From positions 3,534,001 through 3,598,000 of the forward strand of contig PYIU01000004.1 of assembly GCA_003415625.1 (NCBI GenBank): a stretch of DNA of 64,000 bases. The letters run 5' to 3'. The notes beneath the pieces were generated by a model, which saw only the letters and a program-made list of their open reading frames with translations, had not been told where the DNA came from and did not search any database. Below are positions 13,202 through 26,154 of the stretch, one piece after another (within the stretch, counting starts at the first letter, position 1; each line of letters starts with the position of its first letter). This stretch comes from Aquanectria penicillioides (taxonomy: Eukaryota > Ascomycota > Sordariomycetes > Hypocreales > Nectriaceae). A program made the position numbers and the translations under genes.

Positions 13202-15279
13202 TTACTTTTTATAAAAAATAAAAGAAAGAGATTTATAGACTATAATAGCAATACTAACTTTATTTAGATAGGGCAATAGGAACTTTTATTACCTTTAAAA
13301 CTAATATATAAGCTTACTATTAAAGGAGGAGTAAAAAAAATAATTATTTTATAGATCCTAAAATTCTCTACCTTTAAGATTTATAGCTAAGCTAAAGTTA
13401 TAATAGTAAATAAGCTAAATGCATAGAAATAGTAAGTTATTAAAAAAGAAAAGCATTTAATTAAAGACTTTTTTAGGCATATTAACTAACTAAAGTATAG
13501 CTCCTTAATGCTTAATAGGAATTCCCTTAAGGAGACCTAAGAACCTAAAGTTAATTGCATTTTTATTAATAATTAAGCTATAGAATTAATTAATAATCCT
13601 TTTATTGCTAATATTATATTAGAAATTAATACTATAAAATATATAAAAGTAGAATTAAAAAAGGAATTAGCTAATTAAAAAGAGAAAAAGGGAATTTAAT
13701 CTTTTATTTAAATTATAAATAGAGAATTTATTAAAAATAGAGAGATTGCTAATATTATTCTTAAAGAAAAGGATTAAAATACTTTTAATTAAATGCTTAA
13801 AGTTATTTAAATAAGAAGATAAGTTTATAAAAAGGTAATAGAATTAAAAGTCTAAATAACTATTAAGGATTTAATTACCCTTAACCTTTCTTTAGGTAAT
13901 AATATTTTAAAGATAGTTTTTAATTATATAAAGGGAATAAAAGAAATTAAATAGATAAAACCTAAACCCTTACTTAAAAAAAAATAAATCTAGTAAGCTA
14001 TTAATTTAATTATAATTAATAATCTAAAAGCAATATTTTTAAAGAAGTACTTTAATTATATTGCTAAATAGTATAGTATTAATAGTATATTAATTAAGGA
14101 GGAATCTAAACTTTATTATATGCTATTGCTTAAAGAATACTTTATTAAGAATTAAAGAAGTATTAATAAAGTTAATATTAGCTATATAATAACTAAAAGG
14201 GGAAAAGTTATATTTAATTAAATATATTTAATAGTTTATATAAACATTTTAGATTAATAGTATTAAAGAACTTTAGCCTAATGCTAAAAACTACTAAAAA
14301 TCTAAATAAAGTTAAGTAACTTTAATAGAATAATTTAAAAAGCTTTAGTGGATTTTAAGTTAAAAGGAAATATTATCTTTAATAAAATAGTATAAAAATA
14401 TAAACTAAAAGTAAAGCCTATAGAAGCTTTTATTATATCTTACTTTAATAATTAAATTTAAATGTATAGAGAAGTAAATATTAAGCTATTTCTTAAAAAT
14501 ATTTAAATAGTATAAAGATTCTATATTGCTCTAAAAGAATATATTTCTATTCCTTTTATTTTAAAAATGCCCTTTATTAAGGCTATTAAAGTTATATTTA
14601 ATTATATATCTTTAAAAGAATAAATACTCCTTTAATATTAATTTAGCTTAATTAAGATTATTATACCTATTACTAGAAATATTAAATAGAATGCCTTAAG
14701 GAATATAGAGATTACTTAAGGCAATTAAAAATAAGTTCCTAAAGTTCTTTTAAACTAATAGAATTATAGGGTTTAAAAGAAAATAATAATAAGCAATTAA
14801 TTAAATAGTTAAATAAGGTATTAGTAAAAGTAGTAATTTAATTAATAGTTAGAAATTAATTAAAGGTTAACTATATAAAGGTAATAAAAGTAAAGAAAAA
14901 GCTATAATTAGCTATATATTAAAGAAAGGAAATAGCATTTATTAATATAATATATAAATAAAAAGCTAATAAAATATATTTTAAAAATAATATTTTATTA
15001 AATAGATCTATCCTTAAAGAGGATCTATATTAAAAGGAGAAAAGGTAGAAAAAAGTAAAGGGAGACCTTAAAAAGAAGTTTAAGTATTTAAAGCTCCTAA
15101 TACTTAAGTTCTTTAAAATAGCTAAAGGATTAAGGCTATATAAAGAAAGACTTTAAAAAGTAATTAATTAAATAAAAAGGATCTTTATTAATAAAGAAAG
15201 AAGTATTCTTTTAGAAATTCTTTATAATAGAGAAATAGCACTTACTTAAGATTTTAAGAAGTATAGAAAACTAAACCCT

Positions 15280-16640
15280 AAAGTAGCCCCTCTATAGATT
15301 ATTAAAATAACTAAATATAAAGCCTAATAAATAGAAAATATTTTAATCCCTAAAGGATTAAAAAAGAAGATTATTAAATTGCTAAAAACTTAAATAAAGA
15401 AAGGAATCCTTTAAGAGTTTTATACTACTTATTAAAACCTATATATATTAATAGCAAAAAAGAATAATAAACTTTACTTAATTAATTTAACTAAAAGATA
15501 TAATATATATATAATATAGAATAGATTAATTCTTTTAAAAGCTAATAAATTTTTAGCTAAATTTAAGATATATAAAATTTTAACTCTTTTAAACTTCTTT
15601 TTAAAATATAATTAAATTTCCTTAATAAAGAAAAGTTAGGATTTAATAACTTTTAATATATTGCTAGGGCTTTTTAAAATATATACCTTACTATAAGAAA
15701 GAACCAATTTAATAGTATAGTTCTTAAGGATTATAATTAAAATTCTCTTTAATTTATTACTAAAAGTCTATTAAGCCTTTTTAAATAATATTGCTATTAA
15801 AAGACTAAAGATTAAGTATAATAAAGAGAAGGTGCTCTCTAGTATATAAAAATTTATCTTAAAGCATTTAATTAATTTAAATAAAACTCTTTTAAATATT
15901 AAGCTATTTAAGTGTATAATTTCTATAAAGAAGTTAAAGTTCTATTAGTATATTGCAATTATTATTAAATATTTATGCAGTATAGCTAAAAGGTAGCTAA
16001 TAGAGAAAAAAGTAATTAAGATTAATAAATAAAAAAGATGCTATAACCTAAAGTAGATTAAAGCATTTTTAGGAATTATAGGCTACTATTAAATTTAAGT
16101 TAAAAGATATACTTAAATTGCTAGACCTTTTATTTAATTATTAAAAAAGAATGCTATATAGATATAGAGTAAGGAATAAGCTAATACTATAGTAGTTCTT
16201 AAAGAAAAGATAATCTTTACTTTTATTTTAGTAATATTAAACCTTTCTAAAGGATTTAAGGAGATTATTTTTATAATTAATACTAGTAAAGAAAGCTAAA
16301 GTATAGTATTAATATAAATAATAAAGGGAAAAAGGCATTTAATAAGGTATAAATTTAGTTTTTAGACTTCTATAGAATAAAGGTATAATGCTATTAAACT
16401 TAAATATAAGGGTATATTATATAGGATTAAATGCCTTTATAGCTATATATATAGATTGCTCTTTATCTTAAAGATAGATTTTTAAGTTTTAGTCTATTAG
16501 CTTAATAGTAAGGCTAGTAATATCTTTAGTATAATAATTATTTAATAGATTAATTATATTCTATTATTTAACTTTACTATTTAATATATTTTTAGAAATA
16601 AAAATAATATAGCCAATAGGCTATTTAGAAAAGGTTTAAA
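15280..16640 (+). pseudogene. Reverse transcriptase and RNase H of gypsy G1
   Basis: Reading TAA/TAG as Gln or Trp gives the gypsy blocks in order: L-I-A-K-K-N-N-K-L-Y-L-I-N, then L-L-G-L-F-K-I-Y-T-L (from P-x-G-L), then the active site F-L-N-N-I-A at about 15778-15792. The family has F-L-D-D there, so both catalytic Asp are Asn (15784-15789). A-F-L-G-I-I-G-Y-Y follows near 16065, then the RNase H region with I-I-N-T-S-K-E-S at about 16270-16300. The enzyme copied the element's RNA into DNA; this copy is dead. Confidence 0.86.
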
Positions 16641-16879
16641 AGCATTTAATTAAATAGACTAAAAGGCTAAAGGTAATATTAAAGAGTTTATTAATGCTTA
16701 TCTTAATATTATTAAGATTAAGGATAAATTAATAGAGTTAAGAAAGAATTATAGTAAATCCTTATTGCAATTAAAAGAATACTTACTTTTATTAAAAAGG
16801 CTAATAGGTATTACCCTATAGAATTATTAATATTTATAGCTAAAGGCTAAAAAACACTTTATAAAAGGTAGCTACTTAT

Positions 16880-18000
16880 AGATTAAGGCTAAGGAATAGA
16901 AAGGCAACTTAAGGTTAATTATAAAAAAGGAAGATATTTAAAAGGATTTAATTAAATTATACTATATTAATAAAGAGCATTATAATTATAATGCTATTTA
17001 TATACTCCTCTTTAAAAGATACTATTAATAAAGTATAAAAAAGAGCATTATAAAAGCTATTAGGCAGTGCCTAATATATTAGATATATATTCCCTAAAGA
17101 TTAATAGAAGCCTTTATATCTATTAAGCCTATTTACTTAATAATAAAGATTTATTTTAATAGATAATATATATCTTTTAATAAAGGATTTAAATTTATAC
17201 TAAAAGCTAAATATAACCTTTATAAATAGATAAAGGCTAAGCCAATCCTAAGATTAAATAATTACTATATTATAAAATTCCTTAAAAAACTATACTATTA
17301 GTATAGAATACTAAAAAAAGTAATTATTTATAATAGAAAAAGATTATAAAAGGGATTTCTAAAGATCTTAATAGCCTTAATATAGAAGTTATTAATACTT
17401 TTATTTATAACCCTAAAGCAAATAGATTTATTAAAGGTAGTTATGCTACTATAATAAATTTCCTAAAGAAAAAAAGTAAAGAAAAAGGAAAATAGATAGA
17501 TATTTTACTAATAGCTTTATTGGCTAAAAGAGTAGCTATTTATGCCTTATATAAAAAATCACCTTTTTATCTACTCTATAGATAGGAGCCAGTCCTTCTT
17601 TTAGAAGTGGAAGTGCCTATATAGTATTTAATTAAATAGAATAATATAACCTTTACTAAAGACTTACTTAAGTAAAGGATTAGGATTCTAAAGTAAAAGT
17701 AAAAAAATATAGAAAAAGCTAGGCAATAAGTAACTATATTCTAAAGGTTAATTGCTAATAGAAAGACTAAAAAGAATTAATATAGGCTATATAAAGAGCC
17801 TCTTACTATTAAAGATCTAGTTCTTTAGTATAATATATAAAATTAAAAGGATATATTTTATATTATAAAGATAAAGCTATATTAATTAGGCCTTTATAGA
17901 ATTGCTAATGCATTTAATAAAATAAAGAGTTATATTCTTAATATTATAAATAGAGTTAAGCTTTTTAGTATAATTTATAGTAATTAATTAAGGAAGTTTA
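16880..18000 (+). pseudogene. Integrase of gypsy G1
   Basis: After the RNase H, the frame shows an H-Y-N-Y-N...L-F-K-R-Y-Y block like the zinc-binding amino end of gypsy integrases. A central core follows that aligns loosely with the D,D-35-E region (17100-17450). The best preserved stretch is 17530-17640, reading A-I-Y-A-L-Y-K-K-S-P-F-Y-L-L-Y, the 'G-x-x-P-F-x-L-x-Y-G' block after the core. Integrase inserts the DNA copy into the chromosome. The carboxyl end fades near 18000. Stops are of RIP type. Confidence 0.8.
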
Positions 18001-21000
18001 TAAAGAATAAAAATAGATAATAGATAAGTAGGGATAATAAAAAGACTTTTAATATAAGTTAGAAAGTATTGCTAAGGGTAAAGAAAGAGAGGGAAGCATT
18101 TAATTAAATGTAAATTAAATCTATAGGATAGTAGGAATAGAATAAATTTAATTTAAATGCTATAAAAAGCTTAAATAATAATACTATAATATGCATTTAT
18201 ATTAGGCTTAAGGAGATTATTAAAGTTTAAATTCTAAAGATAAGCAGTAACTAATAAATACAATATTAAGATATAGTAAGCAATTAATTAAATAGTTAGT
18301 AATAGTATTAGGCTAAAAATAGCTAGATTGCTATTAAGGGAGGGGTGCTAAAGGTTAAAAAAGGGAAAGTAAAGATACTAAAACTAATACTATACTAAAA
18401 AAAGATAAGCTGCCTAAAATAAAGCAAGAAAGTAAAATAAAAAGCAATTAAAGGCAAGCAAAAGGATAGTAAAATTAAATAAAACTAAATAAAAATAACT
18501 AAAAATTGGCTAAAAACCCTAAAAAAATGCTAAAAATCCCTAAAAATCCCTTAAAATCTATTTAAAAACTTTAAAAATTATATTAAAAATTAATAAAAAT
18601 AGAATAAAAATGCCTAAAAACTATAGTAAAAGGGTTAAAATTATTTAAAAATAGATAAAAATGTATAGAAAATAGTAAGAAATAAAGTATTAATATCTAT
18701 AAAAAATTTAAAAATCTAAATATATTTAATAGAAATTAAGTTTTAAGGTTATTAAAATAATATAATAATAGTAATAGCCTTAAAGGGTATAAAAATACTT
18801 AATTAATTGCTTTATAGCGCTATCTTTTATTTATTAAACTATTATTAATAAATTAAAAACTATATTTAGTTAGTTTATACTAAAAGATAAGCTAAAAACT
18901 ATTATTTTTATTAATTAAAACTTGCTTTATGCTTTTAATTAAATACTTCTTATGCCTGCTTAATTAACTAGTGATTACTAGCTATATTGCTAGTAGGAAA
19001 ACTATATATAATTTATAGATAAGTAATTAGCCTAAAAAAATCTACTGCAAAAGTTAATAGTTAAGTAAACTTACTAATAGTATTTATACTACCTAAAGGA
19101 AAGTTATAAGGGCCTTTATAAGGACCCTTTAGTTAATATTTATAAAGGAAGCTCTATTTGCATTTAAATTAACTATTTTAAATATAATTAATATAGTAAC
19201 TATCTATATAATTTAATGCTAAAATATATATATAAAAGGGAGTAAGAATATATTTATTATAGGTAGAAACTATAAAAGTATATAATTAAATATATTTATA
19301 ATATATAAAAGGGTTAGTATATTTAATAAAGGCAATAATAAGTGCCTTAATATATTTAGGGCAAATTAGTAGCTAAATTAAAAAGTACTTTATTAAATAA
19401 GCCTATTCTATAGGGATATATATAGACTAAAATTAGTACTAAAAGAAAAGATCTACTTTAAAATAAAGTATTAAATTGCAAAATAGCAATTGTAAAATAA
19501 ACTATTAAATAAGTTTGCAATTGGTCTGCTTGCTATCTTCCTTAAAGGCAATTTTAATATATAAAGGCTAGTTAAGTTAATTAAGAGCTTAAAAGCTATA
19601 AATTTAAATATTAAAGTATTGCTAAATCTAAAAGTATTTAATTAATTATTAAATAAAAATAATAGTTAAAAAGCAATATAAAAAGGGGTATTTATTAATT
19701 ATTTAATAGTAGTATTAATAGTATTAGTTAAAGCCTTATAGAAGAAACTATTATAGGTATGCTAATAAGTAAAGCATTAATAAGAGAATTTAAAAGCCTA
19801 AATATAGCTAATAGTAAGATTATATATATTAGGGAGATAATCGTAAGGTATAGAGGCAAGAGACTTAAGCTTATTGCAATATAAAGCCATTATAAGATAA
19901 AGAATAAAAATTGCAGTAATAACTAAAAGTGCAAAAGAATTAAGGAGATAAAGAATAATAAGTAAAAAAGGAAGGAATAGAAGGGGGGGCTAATATAATG
20001 CTTTTATAATAAATAGGAAATTAACCCCTAAGATTTAAGGTAAAAACTAAATATTAATAAAATTCTTATTAAATATAAAAAAGTATACTATTTTAAGAAA
20101 TTTATTAATATTTATATATATATAAATATTAAAATAGTAATTTACTTAAATAATATTAAATTAGGAATAAAGGCACCTAAATTATATTAACCTACCTTAT
20201 GCCTATAACTCTTTCTCTCTTTCTAATAATTTTATAGTAAATTATATTACTTTAACTTTATTTATAATACCTATAAAAACACTAATAATCTTTATCTTTT
20301 AAATTATAAGCATTTAATTATAAGCTTTTAAACCCTTTATTAATCTTTATTTTATTTTATAATAGGGCTAAAGAAAGCAACCTTAAGTGTAACTACTTTA
20401 AAGGTGCAATTTTTAATGCTAAGCAAAGACCTTTATATAGCTAAAGGAGTTATTTAAAATAAAGGTAGGATTGAAGATTTCTTTTCTTTTAGTAAAAAGA
20501 ATACTATTAAAATATTTAATTAATTGCTTAATAGTTAATCTATACTATTCTACCCTTAAATAAATTAGGATTATTAGTTTAATAAGTTAGAAATTTAGTC
20601 TATTTTAGGTAATAAAAGCGATTTAGATTTTTGGCTTGCTAATATTAGTTGCTTTAAAGACTTCCCTTTTAACTTTTGCTAAGCCTAAATATTCTATTGT
20701 TAAGATCTATAGGATTTATTTAAAAATCTATAGAAAAAAGAAATAGCTTTAAACTTTAGTATTTAAGCCTTCCTTACTACCCTTACTTATAGACTTATTA
20801 ATATCCTTGCAATTTACTAAACTAATCTTTTAATTATAAGTATTAAAATTAAAAAGAATAAATAGAAGCAAAAGAGCTTTTTTTATAAGCTTTTGCTAAA
20901 AGGGATAAATATTAAGAAGATTAAATATTTAATTGGTTTTATATCTATAGAGTTCTAATAAGCAATATATAATAAGAGGCTATTAATTGGCTTTACTTAC

Positions 21001-22877
21001 TTTATTAATGCTATCTATTAAAGCTTCTTTATTTAGGATAGATAGCTAGAGCATTTAATTATTTATAATACTGCTAATATCTTTTAGAATAAGCAAGCTA
21101 TTATATTTGCTATAGTATAAAGGGAGATTATAATTAAAATAAAATTGCCCTATAATTTCTTTATTTTTATTATACCTATTATTAAGCAAGCTAGAAATTA
21201 AGAATATAGTTTTCTAAATGCTTTTTTTCTTTTTCTTAATATTTAGGGAATAGTTAAACTTATTAAAACTTTAATTATTAAATGCCTTATAACTTAGCCT
21301 TTAATCTTTAATAATAGGTATAATACTATTAATAATCCCCTTTTAGTATTAATGCACTATAATTAGATTTTTATTAAGCATAAATAAGGGAAAAGTACTT
21401 AATTAATTGCTTTAAATGCTAATTAAATATAAGACTTTATTAATACTATTATCCTTAATAAACTTAATATTACTAATAGAAAGTTCTTTAATTAATATAA
21501 GCTTATAGAACTTATTAGGACTTAAAAATCTATTTATATCTTAAGATTTTAAAATAATTCCCTTAATACTTAATGGCTTTATATTAATTTAGAAGATTAC
21601 TATATAATAAGCTAAAAGGGAGTTAATTATTAAACTTTTAAAAATAAATATTAAATTGTCCTAAAGCCATTTAGTCCTTAAGGCAATAGCTATTAAATAA
21701 GTCTACCTTTACTATTAGGCCTTTAATTGCTCTATTATCCTTTAGCTAATAATTTAATTAAATACTATTAAACTTATAGGTATTAAATAATAGATAGATT
21801 TTCTATTAAGATTAATAAGTCTACTAGAGTTATTATTACCTTAAGTAATAATAAAGGAAAAGGTTTTAAATAAGCCTTAAACTGCTAAAGTTAAAGCATT
21901 AAAGTAACTTGCCTTTATAGTCTATACCTTAAGTTTAAGACTTTTGCCCTTAAATCTACTATTAAGCCTAAACTAATAATTAAATCTATTTAGCCTTTAT
22001 ATAAGTTGCCTATTAGCTTATTAATTTATATAAGCATTATTTAATTAAGTGCATTTAAAAAAGAAATTTAAGTTAATTAAAATATATTTATTTATTTTAA
22101 TGCATTTAATTAAATGTTTATTAACTCCTTAAGTAAAGAGTAAGTAATTAAGTTAATTTAATTAATTTAATAGATACCTTTATTTAAATTAGCTATCTTA
22201 TAGCAATTTAATTAAATAGACTTAAATTTACTTACTGCTAAAAGTAATAAATAGAGTTTTTATAAGCACTTTATATTGCCTTTATTAATTCTTTAATTAG
22301 CTAAATGTATAGTAAGAGAAAAGAGTTATACTATAATTATTAATGCTATAATTAGAAATATTATTAATATTGCTATTTAAACCTAATAAAGTAATTATAA
22401 CCTAAACTATATTGCCCCTATTAAAAGAAAGATAATTACTAAAATTAAATAAATAAATTTACCTTAAATTAATTAATAGGCTATTTTTAAACTCCTTTAG
22501 ATAAAGAGCTAGATCTTTTATATATTAAAAGGGTTAATTTTAATAAATTAATAAAATAAAATTATAATTACTGCTTATAAGCCATTTAAACCTTTAATTT
22601 CTATTTACTAGTTTTATATTAATTAATACTATAATTAGGAATTGCATTATAGAGAAAGGTAATAGTAAAATTAAAATAAAGAAATTAAGTATTAAAAGTA
22701 AAATAAATTATAGAGAGAAATAATAGTAAGTTAAATAATAGATTATAAATATAAAGTATTTAATTAAATGCTTCTTTTAAGATTTTCTTTACATTTAAAT
22801 AAATTAAGCTTAAAGTTTTCCTTTTATATTATGCCTTTAGTTTACTTAAGGGCAAGCATTAAAGCATTAAGAAAAGA
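18001..22877. other. Post-pol region of gypsy G1, unassigned
   Basis: About 4.9 kb between the end of pol and the 3' LTR. It holds a purine-rich stretch at about 18335-18380, an A-rich low-complexity block at 18480-18680, a G-run at 19985-19992 and long T-rich text from 20200 on. I tried to read the plus strand at 20440-22500 and found no domain I recognise. It could be an extra reading frame, an older insertion too mutated to recognise, or non-coding. No sign of LTRs or of another family present in this window. Confidence 0.5.
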
Positions 22878-23260
22878 TAAATTAAGGTTTAAGGTAATAT
22901 AGATTAATTTATTATTAAAATAATTAAAAAGATAAAAAGAACCTTAAAGATATAGAAAATAAATAGGCAGTTTTCTTTAATTAATTTTTATTTTTAAAAT
23001 TTTAAATTCCTTATATTTAGACCCTATTAAAGTTTTAGTATAGCTCTTTATAATATTACTTTATTTATAACTTTTTGCTTTATTTTCTTTCTTTCTTTTC
23101 TTTAAGGGATACTCTAAAGCATTTAATTAGATGCTTTAATACTCTTTTAAGTTGTTTGTAGCTGCTTAAGAAGGCTGTTCGGTCTTTGACTGAACCTGCT
23201 TACTTTATACCCTTTTGGGTGGGGTGTGTGTTTTGGCCAGTGTCCCCATCCACCAATATA
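22878..23260 (+). repeat. 3' LTR of gypsy G1 (383 bp), end not RIP-mutated
   Basis: Pairs with 10850-11232 at equal length. It is preceded by a purine tract as expected for second-strand priming. From about 23155 to 23256 the composition switches to normal GC content (TGGCC, GGGTGGGG and CGG are present), while the first 270 bp are RIP-mutated like the 5' LTR. LINE Z0 resumes at 23261. Confidence 0.92.
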
Positions 23261-23640
23261 ATACCTTTTAAACTACTTTAAAAAAGTAAAATAAAATAAT
23301 CTTAATAATAGCTTTATAGGCTTTTTTATTTTTATTAATTATAAAGCTTTTATTAGCTTTTATTACTTTATTTATTTTAGGTATATTACTATATTAGCTA
23401 GTAGTAAAAAGGGAATTATATTAATTGTTTTTAATGCTATATTTTTTTAAATTAATAACTATTAAAAAGGCTATAGTATTAGTGCTATACTCTTAATGCA
23501 CTATTATATTTAGGGGTAGCTTAATATAAAGAATTAATTAATTGTACTTTTAGATATTTTAAAGGTAGTTTAGAATGGCTATAAGTAGTTATAAATTTAA
23601 GGGTAAAGTTAAATATATTTTTACTATATTAATATATAAA
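23261..23640 (-). mobile_element. LINE-Z copy Z0, fragment 3 (5' end)
   Basis: Begins with the right copy of the G1 duplication ATAC (23261-23264) and follows Z1 (about 7655-8010) and Z2 (about 37005-37350). The three copies share a common end near the motif AAGTTTAAGGGTA, so this is the 5' end of the LINE. The border with the gypsy fragment G3 is uncertain by about 20 bp. Confidence 0.82.
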
Positions 23641-25362
23641 AAATATAATAAATAATAATTAAATTTAACTTTAGTTTATAAATTTAATAGAAAAACTATA
23701 AAAAGAGCCTAAAAAGCCCTTTATAGTAAGACTTTATTAACTTTATATAAAGGAAATATATAGATTTAAACCTTTAAAAGAGAGAATTATAAAATAAACT
23801 ATTAAAACTTTAATAGTTTATTAAGCAATCCTTAATAAATTACTTTTATACTTAAAGTGCAATATATTTATTCTTAAGGACTTTAAACTATAAAAAGAAA
23901 AGTAAAAATAAAGCCTATTAATACTATTATAGCTTATAGAAATCCTTAAAGAAGGAAATAAACTATAAATAAATAGACCTTTTAAAACTAAAAAATATAA
24001 TCTATAAAATAAAAAGGCTATAGGCCTATATTAAAGAGGAAAATAAATAAGCTTTAAGTAAGACTTATAAAAGAAGCTATTTTTTAATAGCTTAAATAAA
24101 CCTTAAAAAGCAATTTATTTAAAGAGCTATTTAAGGCCTTTATTTAAGGGGGATATAAGTTTCTATAGCCTAAAGGGTCTATATACTTTAGGTAAATTAT
24201 AAAAATAATAATTATATAATAATAAGCTAAAAGGCAGTAAGTTAAGTTAATTATATTACTATAACTATAATAAGCTAAGCTATTTAGCTATAAACTATAG
24301 GCTACTTAAAAAGAGCTTTAAAAATTAAGGCTATAAGCTAAAGCTAATTTAATTATAAAAATATATATAGATTTAATCTATTAATACTATACTTAAAAAA
24401 CCTTAAGACTCTTTAAAAAATAAAAAAATATAAAAACTATAGCTAAAGTTCTTATATTAAAACTAAAAATAATCTTAATTAAAAATATTATTATAAATAA
24501 AGCAATTACTCTTTAAAGGTATATTAAAGTTAAAGTCTATATAAATATAAATATTTATATATAAATTAACTTTATTAATATAAAGTTAATTAAAAAGCTA
24601 GATTTATATTTAGCTAAAAATTAAAAGATATTTAGCTTATAAGATTTTTAAAGTAAAGTAATTTCTTTTAATAGTATATATATATTAATATTCTTTTTAA
24701 TTTATTTAAAGAGTTTTCTTTAAAAAGATTAAATAAATATTTATTAAAATGCTATACTTTAAAGAGGCTAGTAATCTATTTCTTTTTAATGCCTTTATAA
24801 AGAAAAAAGAAGTAAAGATTAATATTTAAATTAGAATTTAAAACTATAAGCTTATATTTTTAGTTAATTTAAAAGTATTTATAAAAGAACTTTTATAAAA
24901 TAAAAAGCAAGCTTAAGTTATATATATATATAGTATACTATTATTAAATAAGCAATTAATAGTTAAATTAAATAAAGAGCTAAAGCTAGCTTTAGAAGTA
25001 TTACCTTTAAAGCTAAAATTTAAATAAAAGATATTTAATAAAAAAGCTATTAAAGGGCTGCTATTTCTAAAAGGGGTAAAGTATAGTATTAACCTTTAAA
25101 AAGGCAAGAAGCTACTATATAGTTTAATATACTTAATTAATAGCTAATAGGCAAAAGCTTTAAGAGAGTATATTGCTAAAAATATAGTAAATAAATAAAT
25201 TAATACCTTTATAAATAAGGCAAAAGCCTTTATATTATTTATATTAAAGAAGAATAAAATACTATAATTATATATAAATTATTAAGATTTTAATATTATA
25301 ATTATTAAAAACTATTATTTATTACTATTAATAGAAAACTTATTAAATTGCTTAATTAATAT
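23641..25362 (+). pseudogene. Ty3/gypsy fragment G3: gag region to start of reverse transcriptase
   Basis: The plus strand carries a long RIP-broken frame. From about 25000 it reads blocks of gypsy polyproteins just before and at the start of reverse transcriptase: G-V-K-Y-S-I-N-L (from 'D-H-x-I-D-L'), L-R-E-Y-I-A-K-N-I, then A-F-I-L-F-I-L-K-K-N-K and L-Y-I-N-Y-Q-D-F-N at about 25210-25310. The stretch before 24900 should be gag and protease, but I cannot confirm motifs there. The frame stops at the border of LINE Z2 and does not resume on the other side. No LTR is visible. It is a different family from G1 and G2 as far as I can align. Confidence 0.72.
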
Positions 25363-25895
25363 TTATTTATTTATTAATACTCTATAGACCTATAAGATAA
25401 ATAGTGCTTTTATACTATATAAATAAAAGAAAAAACTATACTAATAAAATAAAAACCTTTATTTAATATAATATTAAACTTAATATAGATCTTTTATAAA
25501 AAAGCATTAAATTAAAAGTTAATTTAATGCTATTATTAAAATATTCTATTTACATAATTATAGGGTTAATAAATAAAGTAAAAATAAAGCCTATAATAGG
25601 CCTAAATTGCCTATACTATAGGCCTATTATAAAAAGTAAGGCACTATTTTAGTGCTATTAGCTAGTAGCTAGCTGGCTGCTAGCTATTTAAGTGCTATTA
25701 TTATTATTTTTTAATCTTTATAAATGCATTTAATTTCTTTTCTTTTCTTTCTTTTTTATATGCCTTTATAAAAGCTTTTTATTGCCTTTAAATATATACT
25801 TTATTAATATATTATAGAATACTTAACTTATATAAATGCTAATTACTATTTTTATTGCTATTTTATATTAATTATATATAGCTAAAAATAATAAC

Positions 25896-26154
<259 letters not shown>

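Larger units (their letters stand above)
10850..23260 (+). mobile_element. Ty3/gypsy LTR retrotransposon G1
   Basis: A 12.4-kb element with 383-bp LTRs (10850-11232 and 22878-23260), inserted in LINE Z0. The flanks share ATAC (10846-10849 and 23261-23264), a 4-bp duplication. The order gag (zinc knuckle 13160-13201), reverse transcriptase, RNase H, integrase is on the plus strand and is that of Ty3/gypsy. A purine-rich stretch ending AAGAAAAGA lies directly before the 3' LTR (about 22868-22877). Pol ends near 18000, leaving about 4.9 kb before the 3' LTR with no recognised domain. That makes the element long for a fungal gypsy. All frames are RIP-broken. A near-palindrome is scattered through it (see findings). 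Confidence 0.9.

Noticed and set aside
10850..23260. CRISPR-like array from the repeated near-palindrome
   Set aside because: Copies are irregularly spaced by hundreds to thousands of bases with no spacers or cas genes, in eukaryotic DNA.
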